Source of the DNA: Rhyacichthys aspro
Lineage: Eukaryota > Chordata > Actinopteri > Gobiiformes > Rhyacichthyidae
NCBI GenBank assembly: GCA_036850595.1
Contig: CM072152.1
Span: forward strand, 3,987,640-4,051,639
DNA: 64,000 bases
Direction of reading: 5' to 3'
Part shown: piece after piece, positions 51,130-62,949 of the stretch
How positions within the stretch are numbered: position 1 is the stretch's first letter
Layout: each line of letters opens with the position of its first letter
Translations under genes and position numbers: made by a program
The notes under the pieces: model-generated
Database searches by the model: none
What the model was told of the DNA's origin: nothing
Seen by the model: the letters and a program-made list of their open reading frames with translations, nothing else

Positions 51130-51450
51130 AAGGCTGCTTGTGATTGGTGGAGAAGGGCGTGGTTGATTGGATAGTTTTGTATCTTGTCAGCCGCCGAGCA
51201 ACCTTGCAATCTGTCTGTATCCCGAGGAAGACTCACAGCACAGCCCCGCACAGCACAGCAGAGCAGAGCAGCGCTAGTCCGGAGCCCAGCCTCTCGTCGT
51301 CCTCCGCCTGCCGTACACAGCTCCACCTCTCCCTCTCTCCCTCCCTCCCTCCGTCTCGCTGCCTCTCGCCGCTCAGCTCTCCGCTCGGCTTCACTCCGCA
51401 CCGCGTGGCCCGCTGCTCTGTTTACCCTGCCAGCTAAATGGAGTTTGTCA
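51130..51450 (+). promoter_or_regulatory. candidate internal foxp1 promoter and 5' exon
   Basis: About 20 CpG dinucleotides fall in roughly 250 bp (51181-51430), against a CpG-poor background. Upstream sit two inverted CCAAT boxes (ATTGG at 51143-51147 and 51166-51170, 23 bp apart) with a GGGCGTGG GC/KLF box between them (51155-51162). A long CT-rich stretch with CpGs, typical of vertebrate 5' UTRs, covers about 51290-51400. A forkhead core TGTTTAC lies at 51419-51425. No TATA box is seen, as expected for a CpG promoter. It lies on the foxp1 strand, 8.5 kb before the exon holding an in-frame Met-Met. It could instead be a CpG-rich enhancer, or the promoter of a non-coding RNA. Confidence 0.5.
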
Positions 51451-52499
51451 GGTTTGTCAATATGATTGATTTCTGTGATTTTGCCAGCTTTTCTTGTCTC
51501 GGGAAAAAGAAACTTGACAATTTAATTTGACCAGGGAAAAGGAGAAACACAGGCTTTGTCTGTCTATGTTGATGTTGGATGAGTGTAATTGGTTAATTTT
51601 GTCATGTGAAGCAAGAGGTGATCCAGGCTGTAGTTTTGTGTTTAGACAATGACAGTTGTCTTTATGTGTTGTCATTTACAGTAGCATTACTCTGTCATAT
51701 TGTGTTGCTTTATAAAGTACACTTTGTTAATAGTGGTTTTTGTTTGAGGCTGTTTTCACATACTTTGGATTTTACCATTAGTTCAACAATAGTAAAGTGC
51801 TTTGGCTTGGTCTTAAACAGCAAACATTTGACTTTGTGCTGGATTTACAGTAAGCATGTGACTGTCTTTTAGCTTGTTTTTGAGTTGTGTTTACTTTGCT
51901 CAGTGAGCTAACCAGTCGAGCAGGATCTAAGCATTTACTAAAGTTAGTGAAAAAACACAGGTGTATTTACACATGTTGCTTTCATAAATATAATATTGTT
52001 AGCTTTTTAAATGTTAAGCGTCTTAATTTACTTTTGGGAGACTTCATTCCCAGTGACTTTAGTCCTGCAGTGTCTGTTGTGCATTGGTCAGACTTTGCCT
52101 ATGGCCTGCACTAATCCTCCCTGTCCTTATCATGTCACAGTGAATTAAGAGAGAGCTTGGCACAGCTCTCTTGGTGACACGGTCGCCACAAAACCACGTT
52201 GGAGACACGCTGTCACTCCAAATGTCATCGCTCATATCAGCCTGGAAAGAAATGAGCGCAGTGTGTAAACCTCTGTGTGAACTTATAGTGAAAGTGAATT
52301 TAGGAGAGAAAGCAGTTTCCTTTACTTCACTGACTTGTCAACAACTTTTGGGTTTGATTCTGAGGACATTTGTAAAGATTTTTTTAAAATACAAATTAAC
52401 TCTTAAATAAAGTATTGCTCTGTATTTGAACTTGAACAATGTAGCATTAAACTGTGTGTTGCGTTACAGCACCTTGCATCAGTCCAGCTAAAGCATGCT

Positions 52500-52960
52500 C
52501 CTAAAAGAATGAAGAAATTAACGGCGTGTGGAGTGTGGAGCCGGGACGGGGCGGCGTGCAGCGTAATGCCGTGCAGCTGTGCCCGAGCCTCGCAGTTTGG
52601 GAGAGCTGGAGTGCGAGCTGATTGGCTTGACAGTTTGTAATCAAAGTTGATTTATTGTTCATTAGTAGTGCATTAGCCCTTTCAGGCAGGGGCGTTATTT
52701 GTGCAGTGGCCTGTCAAGACGAGGGGCTGCCAGCACCTGTCATTTCTAAACCATGACATAGGCAACCAGATATTAGCAGGACGAGGAGGGCAGGGGGTGG
52801 TCCGGGCAGCCGCCACAGCCCCCCAGCTCATGCTCGCTGCTGCTGGGATATCCTTTTCCAGCAGTGGGCCAGGCAGGCAGAAGGGACGGGGGAATAGTTT
52901 AGCAGTGATATAGTGAGCCGCCAGCTGCTCTGTGCTGTTGCTCCCTGGCTTCCACAAGCA
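52500..52960. promoter_or_regulatory. CpG-bearing candidate regulatory block
   Basis: GGAGCCGGGACGGGGCGGCG near 52540 is followed by GAGCTGATTGGCTTGACAG (inverted CCAAT near 52619) and a GC-rich part at 52780-52900. It lies 1.1 kb after the promoter candidate and may be part of the same regulatory unit. Confidence 0.35.
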
Positions 52961-52977
52961 AAACATGTTTTTACTTG

Positions 52978-52996
52978 AAAAAAAAAAAAAAAAAAA
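52978..52996 (+). repeat. poly-A run (19)
   Basis: Nineteen consecutive A at the right edge of the complex block 52500-52960. Confidence 0.9.
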
Positions 52997-53199
52997 GTGG
53001 CATTCATTCATTTTTTTTAAGGGTCATTACAGCGCGTCTCTGTTTCAGATAGGAAAGATTAACTCCACACTTGAGATGCCATGTGTTTCAAAGAGTAGAG
53101 ACGGGAGGATGATGATAAGATTACACGCTGCACTGTTTTACGGCTCAAGCTCTTTTTTTAACAGTTATCTCCATCGCAACGTATATATAAGGTTTGATA

Positions 53200-55070
53200 A
53201 AGGAGCATCCTTGAAGTCCTTGAAAATGCACAGTTTTATGTTGGTTTTTCCTGGCCTGTATAAAGTGCTGGAAAATGTAAGCATCTTTTTCACAGCAAAT
53301 GCCTATCCTGGATAATAGTTTACTTTCTGCATAGAGGATTAAAATAAGTCGCAGAGCCTTAAAAGTAAACAGAGGATTATCACTTTAATATGTCTGTGTA
53401 TATCTGTGGAAATATGTATTTAATCACACTTATAAGGTCATGGAAATGCTTAAAAATTTAAATCAAAGTTGTTTGAAAATGCCCCCTCAAAAAATTCACT
53501 GACTTACCGAATTTCCTTATTCAATGGGGAATTAAAATATGTCTATGTGAGTGCTTTGTGACACTGATTATTTTGCATATGGAAAATATTATTGAATGCG
53601 TGATTTATGGCTGTAAGATACTCTTGAAAATGGACCTGTAAAGTGCAGGAAAGGTGCTTGACCTTGAATTTGGTGTGTGGTGCGGCAATCATAGAAGTTG
53701 TATCTAGTCAAAAGATGTAAGGAAGAAAACAGTCTAAACTTATTTTTTAAATAGTTTAGTTTACATAAGTAATTGGACATAATATTAAGCAGCAACAGCG
53801 TTTGTAGCCCTCTTGTCTGCCGTCATGGAAACAAGGATTAGCGTAGCGTTTGCTGGTGAGCAGAGAATAGAAACAGTGTGCACGCGGATGTGTCAGCCAT
53901 TGTCTTTTTGACTTCAGTTTCATTTGAAAGGGATTTAAGAGACTGCCATCTTAATTAAATCTCAACCGACTCAAACGCCGCATCTGAAAACAGGCGCTGT
54001 TGCGTAACGGGTGTCGGGGCTGCCACGCCGTAGATCACGACCCCGCCACGGCGTTCAAAAGTCATGCTTCCGGAAAAAAGGTGTGTGTGGGATCGGACAT
54101 GTCGGGCCTAATTTGTGGGGAAGGTTCACACAGCCTGTGGTGGAGGAATACGCAGTTGGAGGTGTGGCTTGAAAGGTCGAAAAGAGTGACAGAGCACGTC
54201 AGAAATGAAAGACTTTCTCTGGGGGTGTTCCCACGGGTGCTTGAAATCCTTGAATCTTCGTGCAGTATTTTGAAGGTTGGAAACATGCTTGAATTTTAGG
54301 CAGATTTCTTAAAATTGTTTTGAATTTTAGTCTAATCTTAGTTTTGTATTACTGTATGGGTACAATACCATATCATGGCTTTTATAAAGAACGAGCATTA
54401 TTATTGAGATGATGCTAAAAAATGTGTGAAAATGAATTTTTAGGTCAAATTACTAGAAAATGAAAGACTTACCTATCACTATAGTTGAAGCACAATGGCT
54501 CTTCTATGTTGTACATAATGATGATTCATAAGATAAAGATCTGGAAAAGTTGCTGGAAAACTTTAAAAACAAAGTTTAAAAGTTGTCTAAACTTTGGTTG
54601 AATTTCAAGTTTTAAAACGTCTTTAGTCTTTTGCAAGACACAAAATTATTATTCTGATTATTATTCTGTTTGGCATTTTTCTGTGTTGTAATAGCTCTAT
54701 TTAAGTCACTTGTTTTCATTTGAATAGATTTGTATGTAAGGAGTTGAAAAAAACCTGAAAACTGAGAAAATGTTGAAACATGCTGAAAATTGGGTCCAAT
54801 TTGTCGTAGTTGTTTTAAAAACAGCTGTCTTTCTGCTTTTGCAAGACACATAAATAAATATTATTGTTTAACCACAATACCATAAATGTTTTTAATGTCA
54901 CATTATTAAGGTAAATTGGGATCAATATGATGAATATGAAAACTTATTTTATGTATGTGTGTATGTGTGTGTGTTTGTTTATGATAAATTTGTCTGTGCA
55001 ATTGTCCTTAAAACATTGCCTTGAAAGTGCTTGAATAGTGAAGTTGACCTTGTAAAAGCTGTGTGAACTT
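53200..55070 (+). repeat. scattered copies of a CCTTGAA / TGGAAA-rich repeat
   Basis: Short related stretches recur near 53211, 53430, 53622, 54237, 54541, 54771 and 55014, for example CCTTGAAGTCCTTGAAAATG and TTGCCTTGAAAGTGCTTGAA. They resemble a common teleost dispersed repeat with AAGTGCTTGAATTT. Unique sequence (53790-54200) lies between them. Confidence 0.45.
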
Positions 55071-55689
55071 CATCTTAAATTTGACATTTTTACATTTTAA
55101 CTTCAAAATACAACATAATTTTTCATGATCAAATATTAAAAAGTCACACTGTGATTTGTGAAATGATTGATAATACACGTATGGGCATGTTGTATGTGTG
55201 TGCATGTGTCCTGGTCACCTGCTGCTGTCCAGTGTGGGAACCATCGTCGGCCTGTGATATCTGTTATTGTTGGGTCGACAGTGAGAGCGCTCACTTTGGC
55301 TCGGCCGTTTATTTGGATAGAGCTGACACTGCAGCCGGCTGATGAAAACCTGTTTGTTTGCAGTTGAAAAGTTAATTAAAACGCAATCGACTTTTGTTTT
55401 TACAGTTGTTCCTACCCCAAATCCTCCCTGCTTCACGTTCCAATGCGCCTAATGAAGAAAGGATGATAAATTTAGACCTGTGGTGTTTTTATGATATATA
55501 TTGTGAATTTTATGATATTGTAAAATGAGTACAGCTTTGTTTAATGAATTAATGCATTAATTTCTTAACTTGGTACTTATATTTTTTACAAATTGTCACT
55601 TATTATACACTATATATTATTTTTATAAAATGTTATTGTTATATAGGAATTATTTTTAACGATACAAATGAAACCTTCCCCACCTCAGA

Positions 55690-56210
55690 GAATTCAATCA
55701 ACCTGCGATACAGAATTATTTTCCTAGTCTTGTCGAGGGCTAATTACACATCACTCCAGTACAATAGCTGCGCTGAAATCCTCATTCGGCGACATTTTCA
55801 TGCAGGAGATCACAGTGAGGAGGGGAAGTCTTTCGCCACTGCAGGCCAAGGTAAAACAACAGCATCAAACACACCGCGCTCCATGATTTCTCTTGGGCTT
55901 GTTATTCCTCTTTTTTTTTTCACTTCTCCATTCCATTTGATGCCCCTCCAAAACAAGACAACCCCAGGGAGCACTGATGAAAATTTGATAATTCTTCTCT
56001 ATATAATTTTTTTTTTCTTTCCTCTAAGCGGAGCTGCAGCTCACCTCAGTAGACGGTCAAACGTCTGTGCCGGGCTCGCTGACATTCACCTCTCCCTGTC
56101 CCTCGTTTCTGTTTGCGTTAATTGCCTCGTGGCAGGACGGCCGGCTATCTTACAGCTTTGTTCACCTCTGCTCCTTCTCACCGCAGGCTGACCTGTGACT
56201 CGAGAACAGA
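55690..56210. promoter_or_regulatory. candidate regulatory block
   Basis: Complex sequence with CTGCGCTGAAATCCTCATTC near 55767 and CGGACG/GGCCGG-type CpGs near 56130, interrupted by T-rich runs at about 55912 and 56010. The 153-codon frame crossing it is not protein-like. Confidence 0.3.
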
Positions 56211-56304
56211 GGCTGTTTCAGGAGCGACTTCATCAGCGACAAATCAGTGACTTTGTAACATTTACACAAAATCAACTTGACTTTTATTTATAATATTCCA
56301 GACT

Positions 56305-56700
56305 AGATGAGATTAAAGGCTTTATTTGTCATATGCAGCGTTACAGTACATAGTAATAGGAATTAAAAAAAAAAAAACACACAACATAACATAAAAGATC
56401 TTCCTTTCAAGATTAAGAAATACAGGTAAAAGAGCTTATAAAAAGAATTTGTTATAATGTGCATGTCACTGTGTAAAAAAAAAAAAAAAAAGGAGGGGGG
56501 TATTCACACTAAGAATTGTGCAATTTAACTTTGTGCAACAGTCCAGTCTAAATCAGAGTGAAGTTGACAAATGGCATAGGGATAAAAACTCCTCCCCATC
56601 CTCTCAGGCAGTAGAAAAGCTGATGCTGATGGTAGAGAAGAAATCTTTTCTGGGCTGGCTGGACTGTTTTTAGATCTTTTTAGCATTTAAACCTGCTTTG
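56305..56700 (-). mobile_element. LINE-derived remnant, reverse orientation
   Basis: It begins AGGCTTTATTTGTCATATGC and, after two poly-A runs, reads GGGATAAAAACTCCTCCCC and ATGGTAGAGAAGAAATC. This is the layout of the same class of fish LINE tail as at 44404. It is heavily decayed. Confidence 0.4.
56475..56491 (+). repeat. poly-A run (17)
   Basis: Seventeen A within the LINE-derived remnant at 56305-56700. Confidence 0.9.
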
Positions 56701-56804
56701 TTTTGTGTAAATGTCCTGTTGGTTGGGGGGTTCTGATAGTCTGATTAGCTGAACAGACCACCCTTTTTAGGGCTGAGAGTCCTGTCTGTTGTGCCTGGTT
56801 TGGT

Positions 56805-57190
56805 TTTCATGGCACTTTTGAATGACAACCAGAAGGTTATGGGTTCGGTTCCCTGGCCCAATCAACCTGATTTTGTGTTTGTTTGTTTATTTGTTTTGTT
56901 GTTTTGTTTTGCATTGCTTGTTTTGAATAGCACATGCCATGACAAGAAGGTTATGGGTTCGATTTAACCGCAATAATCCACTGATCCACTGTTGCATTTC
57001 TGTGTGGACATTACACCTTCCCTTTGAGTATTCTCTCTCCCTCAAAGACATACATTAATAGGTTGGAATGGTGTCTATTGCCAATAGGGCTGAACGTGAG
57101 CATGAATAGCTGTCAGTCTCTTCGATCATCTGGCCCTTGTCCAGAGCGTACAGGAAGTCAGCTGGGATTGGATCCAGCCTTTACAAGCTT
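56805..57190 (+). mobile_element. tRNA-derived fish SINE with a partial second head
   Basis: Two B-box-bearing heads occur: AAGGTTATGGGTTCGGTTCC (B box 56842-56852) and, about 110 bp on, AAGGTTATGGGTTCGATTT (B box 56956-56965). A GTTT-rich stretch separates them. The second continues through CAAAGACATACATTAATAGG, GCTGAACGTGAGCATGAATAG and GTCAGCTGGGATTGGATCCA, the order of a very common teleost SINE body. A partial copy seems to abut a fuller one. Confidence 0.7.
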
Positions 57191-57719
57191 ATAAAACATA
57201 ATACAAGCAATAGAAATATGAATGAATAATTTCACATAAACACTTTCTAGAGTTTGTCAGGACAGCTTCTCTTTATAATGTTTCTTAAATTTCAAATACA
57301 CAAGTTCCGTCAACTTCATGCTGAAATTCTTCGATATTTAACATTTAAGTATTGCCCAACTTTAATGGCATATTTTTTCAAATCTGAACACAAACCAGCC
57401 CATGTTACTACTCTGTTACTGGATATACCGTACTCTGTTGCCTGATACTTGCATTGATCCCTAAATTGCCACCTAAAAGTACCTAAAGTTTGCCACTTTA
57501 CAAGAGTTGAATGCTGCTGTCTGCACGTGTCTGTTTGTACATGTGACATACATGTGAGCGTGCATGCGTTGCCAGCAGGCCCAAGCCGGTACGCTGCATC
57601 GCCTCCAGCCACTCTGCAGCTGTGTAAGAACGTTCCCTCTTTATGTACGGGAGGCACCTGGAAGAGCACCACACCTTCGCAAAATTCATAAACGTCAGCT
57701 ATTTCTGGCATCTTCAGAA

Positions 57720-58700
57720 TGTCCTCTTTTTCACACTATCGCATCGGCGTAGCAGATTACAGCCGGGCGCAGAGGATCCCACCGGTTATTAGCCCGCTAC
57801 GACACTCCTCCTTTTAGACACATCTTAAGATTTGATATATTTTGTGGATCATCATCCCACAGATAAGACGGTGCACCATATGGGAGTGCTCTAAATGGCG
57901 ACTGGCGTCCTGTGTTTTGCGCTAAATGGGCATGATACAGCGGCCAGGGCAATATTTTTCAGCTAAAGTGCCCCCTCCCTCTTTTCCCTCTCAATAGGAC
58001 TCCAGTCTTAGGCAGATTTTCACTCCTTCAGCCCGGGATTAAATGGTAGTAGTTACATTGATCAATAGGTTAAGAAGCGTACAATCCCTCTTGCTGCTAA
58101 TGACCTCAGTAGTAATGGGTAATAAAACGGGGCTCTGTAATAGCCTCTTGGAGCTGTGCACAGAGCAAGCTGCTTTAGCGGTAGTTACTGTTAGAGACGC
58201 TCGAGACAAGTGTAAAACCATGATGAGGTACGGTGTAAAAAATTAAGACACTCGAATCGAAAGAGATTGGTAATGTCTGTGTGCAAAATGTCCTGTGGAC
58301 GCCATGATAAAGTGATTATCCATTTGAAAATAAGGCGTTAACATTGGAGTTTAAAATGCACGCAGGAATGAATTGATTCTGAATGCACGGAATGAATTGA
58401 ACTAATGTTATTTAGCGTTTCTGTTAGAAGTCTTTATGGTGGCACTTGCACAAGACAAAGCTGACGGCTGACCTTCAAAATAGTTCATCAAAATTAGCGA
58501 TGCTCCGAGAAAAAAAAAAAAAAAAGGGACTCTGCTGGATAATGACTGTGAAATTAGGAAATGGGCGGCTGGGGCTATGCAAATGACAGGACAAGTCATG
58601 TGCAAAAGTCAAGATGAACTGCATATTAAGACATAATACAGCCGGGAATTAATATTGCATTTCCCTCCTTCACGCGGGCGCTGCAAATGAGAAATGTTTG
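57720..58700. promoter_or_regulatory. strongest-looking conserved non-coding block
   Basis: Nearly 1 kb of repeat-free sequence 1.2-2.2 kb before the VPVSV exon, with CTTGCTGCTAATGACCTCAG, GATCAATAGGTTAAGAAGCG and ATAAGGCGTTAACATTGG segments. A short poly-A (about 58508) is the only low-complexity part. Confidence 0.45.
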
Positions 58701-59470
58701 AAGTGTGTGTTAGTCCTGGGTGGGGCACATTCTCCCGGGATGGTAGTCCTGGCACTGCTCAATAAAGTGAAGCATCAAAACGGCAGCGTCCTGTTTGACA
58801 CCGCTGCCCTTTGCTTTGCATTTGCAACCACAAGCTGTTCATTATGGCGCAGCTTTGTTTTTGTTTTATGCTGCAATTGGGACAAGGAATAAGGTGATAT
58901 GCATGCAGGGTGCGTGTCAAGAAAAGCCCCTCAGTTGCCGCTAATTCTGAAATGCATGAAAAATTCAAAACGGGTGTCGTTAGCTGTAAGGCAGACGCAC
59001 AATTTGGGTAACCTTGGAGGAGACAGACTGTCACCCGTTGTGTTTGCTCAATCAGCCGCTGAAAGAAACATTGAACTACGTGCGCACTGTACAAAAAAGT
59101 GATCAGAAAAGCAGTTCGATATGGCACCGTCATGTTGTTTGTCGTCTAAATGTCAAGAAAAGGAGCGTTTAATGGTATTCCACATCATAGCCGTGAGTGG
59201 CAGGATCCAGACGACACACTCCAAGTCCCCTTTGCCGTCGGGGCAATTAAGGCGCCCTGACAACTGTGCGTGGGGGGCTCTCGGGGTGTCACAACAAATC
59301 ACTTGCGTGGAGGAGTCGCGCACTCACACCTTTCTGCCAGGACTGGGTTTGTTAGAGGCCTCTGTGTTCTTCGCCCGTAGCTCCTCCTCCTCCAGGCGCT
59401 CGGTATCTTCGCGGTAATAGATGGCAGTTGACAGCATCTTTAATGAAACGTTCTCACACGACGTGATGGG
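58700..59470. promoter_or_regulatory. candidate regulatory block upstream of the VPVSV exon
   Basis: CpG-bearing sequence with GGGCAATTAAGGCGCCCTG (59236-59256) and CTCCTCCAGGCGCTCGGTATC near 59390. Open frames are present but have no plausible splice structure. Confidence 0.35.
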
Positions 59471-59888
59471 AGAGAGCAGTGAGTGAAGTGCAGTTTTGGG
59501 GGGAATTTCCTGAGGTACTGGCTTTATAGATGTTGAGATTATAGTGTGACGTATCAGAAGTTATGACGTCAAATGTGATGGATTGAAATCACCTGTTATT
59601 CATAATTTAAATCAAGCTTTTTTATGGTGCATTCTGAGTCTGGGAAGATGTCATAATGGTTAGAGCAGTGTAGTGGCAAAGATATGTATATATATTGTTT
59701 GTATGATCATCAAATCTGAATAATTTTAAGCCAAACACGACACTAACAATAATCCCAAACTAATATGTGTAACTTTTCACTCATACAAAAATGGATATGA
59801 CTGATGCATATTGACTTTGATGATTCTGAGAACAAAATGGATGAGCTGTTTGTAAATGTATTTTGTCTGTTGTAGAGTAAGCCGTTGA

Positions 59889-60648
<760 letters not shown>

Positions 60649-60747
60649 CAGCAGCTCCAAGAGTTCTACAAGAAGCAGCAGGAACAACTCCACCTCCAGC
60701 TCCTCCAGCAGCAGCAGCAGCATGCAGGAAGCAAGCCCAGCAAAGAG
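60649..60747 (+). CDS. foxp1: foxp1 coding exon, [10 protein letters not shown] and polyQ region (33 codons)
   Basis: The translation starts [19 protein letters not shown], continues with five glutamines encoded by a pure CAG run at 60706-60720, and ends HAGSKPSKE. In FOXP2 the polyQ here is very long (about 40 in human), whereas FOXP1 has a short run followed by HAGKQPKE, so the short run with HAG supports FOXP1. The acceptor AG is at 60647-60648 and the donor GT at 60748-60749 (GTAAGC). The exon is phase 0 at both ends. The acceptor is followed directly by two more CAG triplets, so alternative use could remove one or two glutamines without breaking the frame. The next exon, expected to begin with further glutamines and VATQQL, is not in the window. 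Confidence 0.96.
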
Positions 60748-61225
60748 GTAAGCATCATTTTTGAAATCACAGCAAAATGCCTGTGATTTGCATTACAAAC
60801 CTTCCTCAATATTAGTTCATTTTATGTTGTGTTCCATAATATCGGTTAGAATTTTCCTCACCGTTTTCTCTGTTGTGCCCTATTCATGAATGACGTGCGA
60901 CTCAACAAAACAACAAAATGGCGTGCCACTGCTGTATCCTGGCATTCTAAACAGTTTCTAGTATATTATATATTATTAGTTTTTATGTAAACACCACACA
61001 ACCTTCTTTTCACACTTTGGCAAAAGCAATAAAACGTAAAAAAGCAATGGTTAAATCATCACTAAAAACTCATGGCTAGTTTGCATTGTGCATTAAAGAC
61101 TCGCTACTGTTGTTTTGTGAACACATAGCTTCCTATTGACCTAATACTCCACCAACTTCCCATAGCGCTCATCTTTCCCATTAATGCTAAAGCTGCTTCA
61201 TCCAGTCTCATCTTAGTTACTATGT

Positions 61226-61228
<3 letters not shown>

Positions 61229-61278
<50 letters not shown>
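61229..61278. repeat. (TA)25 microsatellite
   Basis: An uninterrupted TA run is followed by CACA. It creates a spurious Ile-Tyr reading frame on the minus strand. Confidence 0.98.
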
Positions 61279-61283
<5 letters not shown>

Positions 61284-61405
61284 CATCTTTTATCCAATCA
61301 AACCCAGCCAAGAGGTGAGCTTTCTACACATTACCACTGCTCCATCCAAACCAGCTCGTTACACATGTGCTCTCCCTCCCTAAAACCCATCTGCTTGCAG
61401 ACTGT

Positions 61406-61430
61406 AAAAAAAAAAAAAAAAAAAAAAAAA
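61406..61430 (+). repeat. poly-A run (25)
   Basis: Twenty-five consecutive A. No element body with a clear 3' end precedes it. Confidence 0.95.
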
Positions 61431-61639
61431 GTCAGTGGGATCACTGAGAAGCTCCTGCTTCTGATTAACATCTCAGACTCGCCAGATAAATGGTAACAAC
61501 TGACTGATGCACCGCTAAATACACTGTCTCTTTTTCTGGAACATTCTGCACATTAAGAGTCATATTGTTCCTGGGTTTTGCAAGTAAATAAGTGCAGAAA
61601 CAGAGCTTACCGTTCTAGTGAGACATATAATAAAAAATC

Positions 61640-62250
61640 TGGAGCATAATCTGAGAGGCGTTACTTGGTAATTAACATGGAAATGGCAGAAGAGGAAAGG
61701 CATGTAATTGTGAGATATCAGTGCAAAGAGTGCTCCCAGCTTTGTTGCTGCCTGGATTTTTCCTCACTGAATCTTTCTCATTCCCTGTTCTCGACACGTC
61801 CTACTAACTACAACTTGACTCGCTCATAGGCAGCGGCGTAATACGTGTTAATGACTACTGGATACAGGCGTCAGTGTGGACAAAGAAAATGATCATTGCA
61901 CGGTCAGAAGAAGTTCAAAGACTTCTGGGAATTTTTCTGTCCCCGTCGAGATCCAGCGTTCGGAAAGAGAGAGATAGAGGCAGAGAGAACGGAGCAGGCA
62001 CTGTTTTACACATCGGCATGTACACGTCCGCGCGCAACTTCAAAGTCGAGCCGCGCTAATTAATGAACTTGCGGGCTTCAGTTTGGACAAGTTGCGGCGT
62101 GATGCTCCCATAAATCAACATGACAGCGCAGCTCGGCGGGGCCTCGGATAGGGCCTGTCACCGAGTCGCATCTGATGTAAACACTCGACGAGCCGTGGGG
62201 GAGGCGAAGGAGGTGCAATTGATCAGTTGAATGGAGAATAAAAGAAGAAG
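61640..62250. promoter_or_regulatory. candidate conserved non-coding block after the third exon
   Basis: Repeat-free, CpG-bearing sequence with GTCCGCGCGCAACTTC near 62027, TAATTAAT at 62057-62064 and CAGCGCAGCTCGGCGGGGCC near 62124. Confidence 0.4.
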
Positions 62251-62489
62251 AAAAAAAAACAACTTTTGAAGCGTATTATGTATGATCACAGGAAGTGGAT
62301 GCAGCCTCCAGAGGGCTCTCCCCCCTTTTTCTGCCCCGTGTTTTCTTTCTCTTCCACATGGCGTTCAAAAGACAGACGAAGAATTATGCAGTGACTCCCC
62401 TGTGGCTGCCAGACAATAACCCCCTGTTGTGGCTTTGTGCCTCTTTTATTTTAAAGACATCAAAATTTAGTTTTTTCAAAGATCTTTAA

Positions 62490-62900
62490 CTTTATATTTG
62501 AAGCTTGACAATAAAGGGCTGCCAGTGCCACTCTTTATCATTTGTCATTTCTCTCCCTGGTGCCACTTCTTGTTAACCTCTTATTTGGTCTATTGGGTCG
62601 AGGTTTCTTTTTTTTTTAATGTGTCTCCATGCTGCGAGCGCACAGGAGCTCCTGTCAGCTGATGGGACTAGACGAGAGAAAAAAAAAAAAAACACCAAGG
62701 GAGAGAGTTAAATTCATTTGCGATCTTTCTTTTTTTTCCTTCAAAGACGCCCTCTATTTATTTAGTGTTCTGATGAAAGACATTGTTCCTTGTGAACTCG
62801 CCCCCGTAGCACTATTATCTTTGACTCAGGCTGTCAGCAAAGAACTAGGAACAGAAAGACGTGAGAACTTCTCCTGCTCAGATTGAAAAGGAGAAAGATG
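62490..62900. other. mixed intronic block, weakly CNE-like
   Basis: Moderately complex sequence broken by poly-A and poly-T runs at 62610, 62680 and 62731. A regulatory function is possible but weakly supported. Confidence 0.25.
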
Positions 62901-62949
62901 GAAGATCATAAGCCATCTGCATGCCGTCCAGTATTTCCCAGAATGTAAT

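Noticed and set aside
55730..56191. A 153-codon + strand open frame
   Set aside because: It contains Phe runs from poly-T and shows no protein family likeness; chance open frame.
61104..61286. An Ile-Tyr repeat peptide frame on the minus strand
   Set aside because: It is the translation of the (TA)25 microsatellite.
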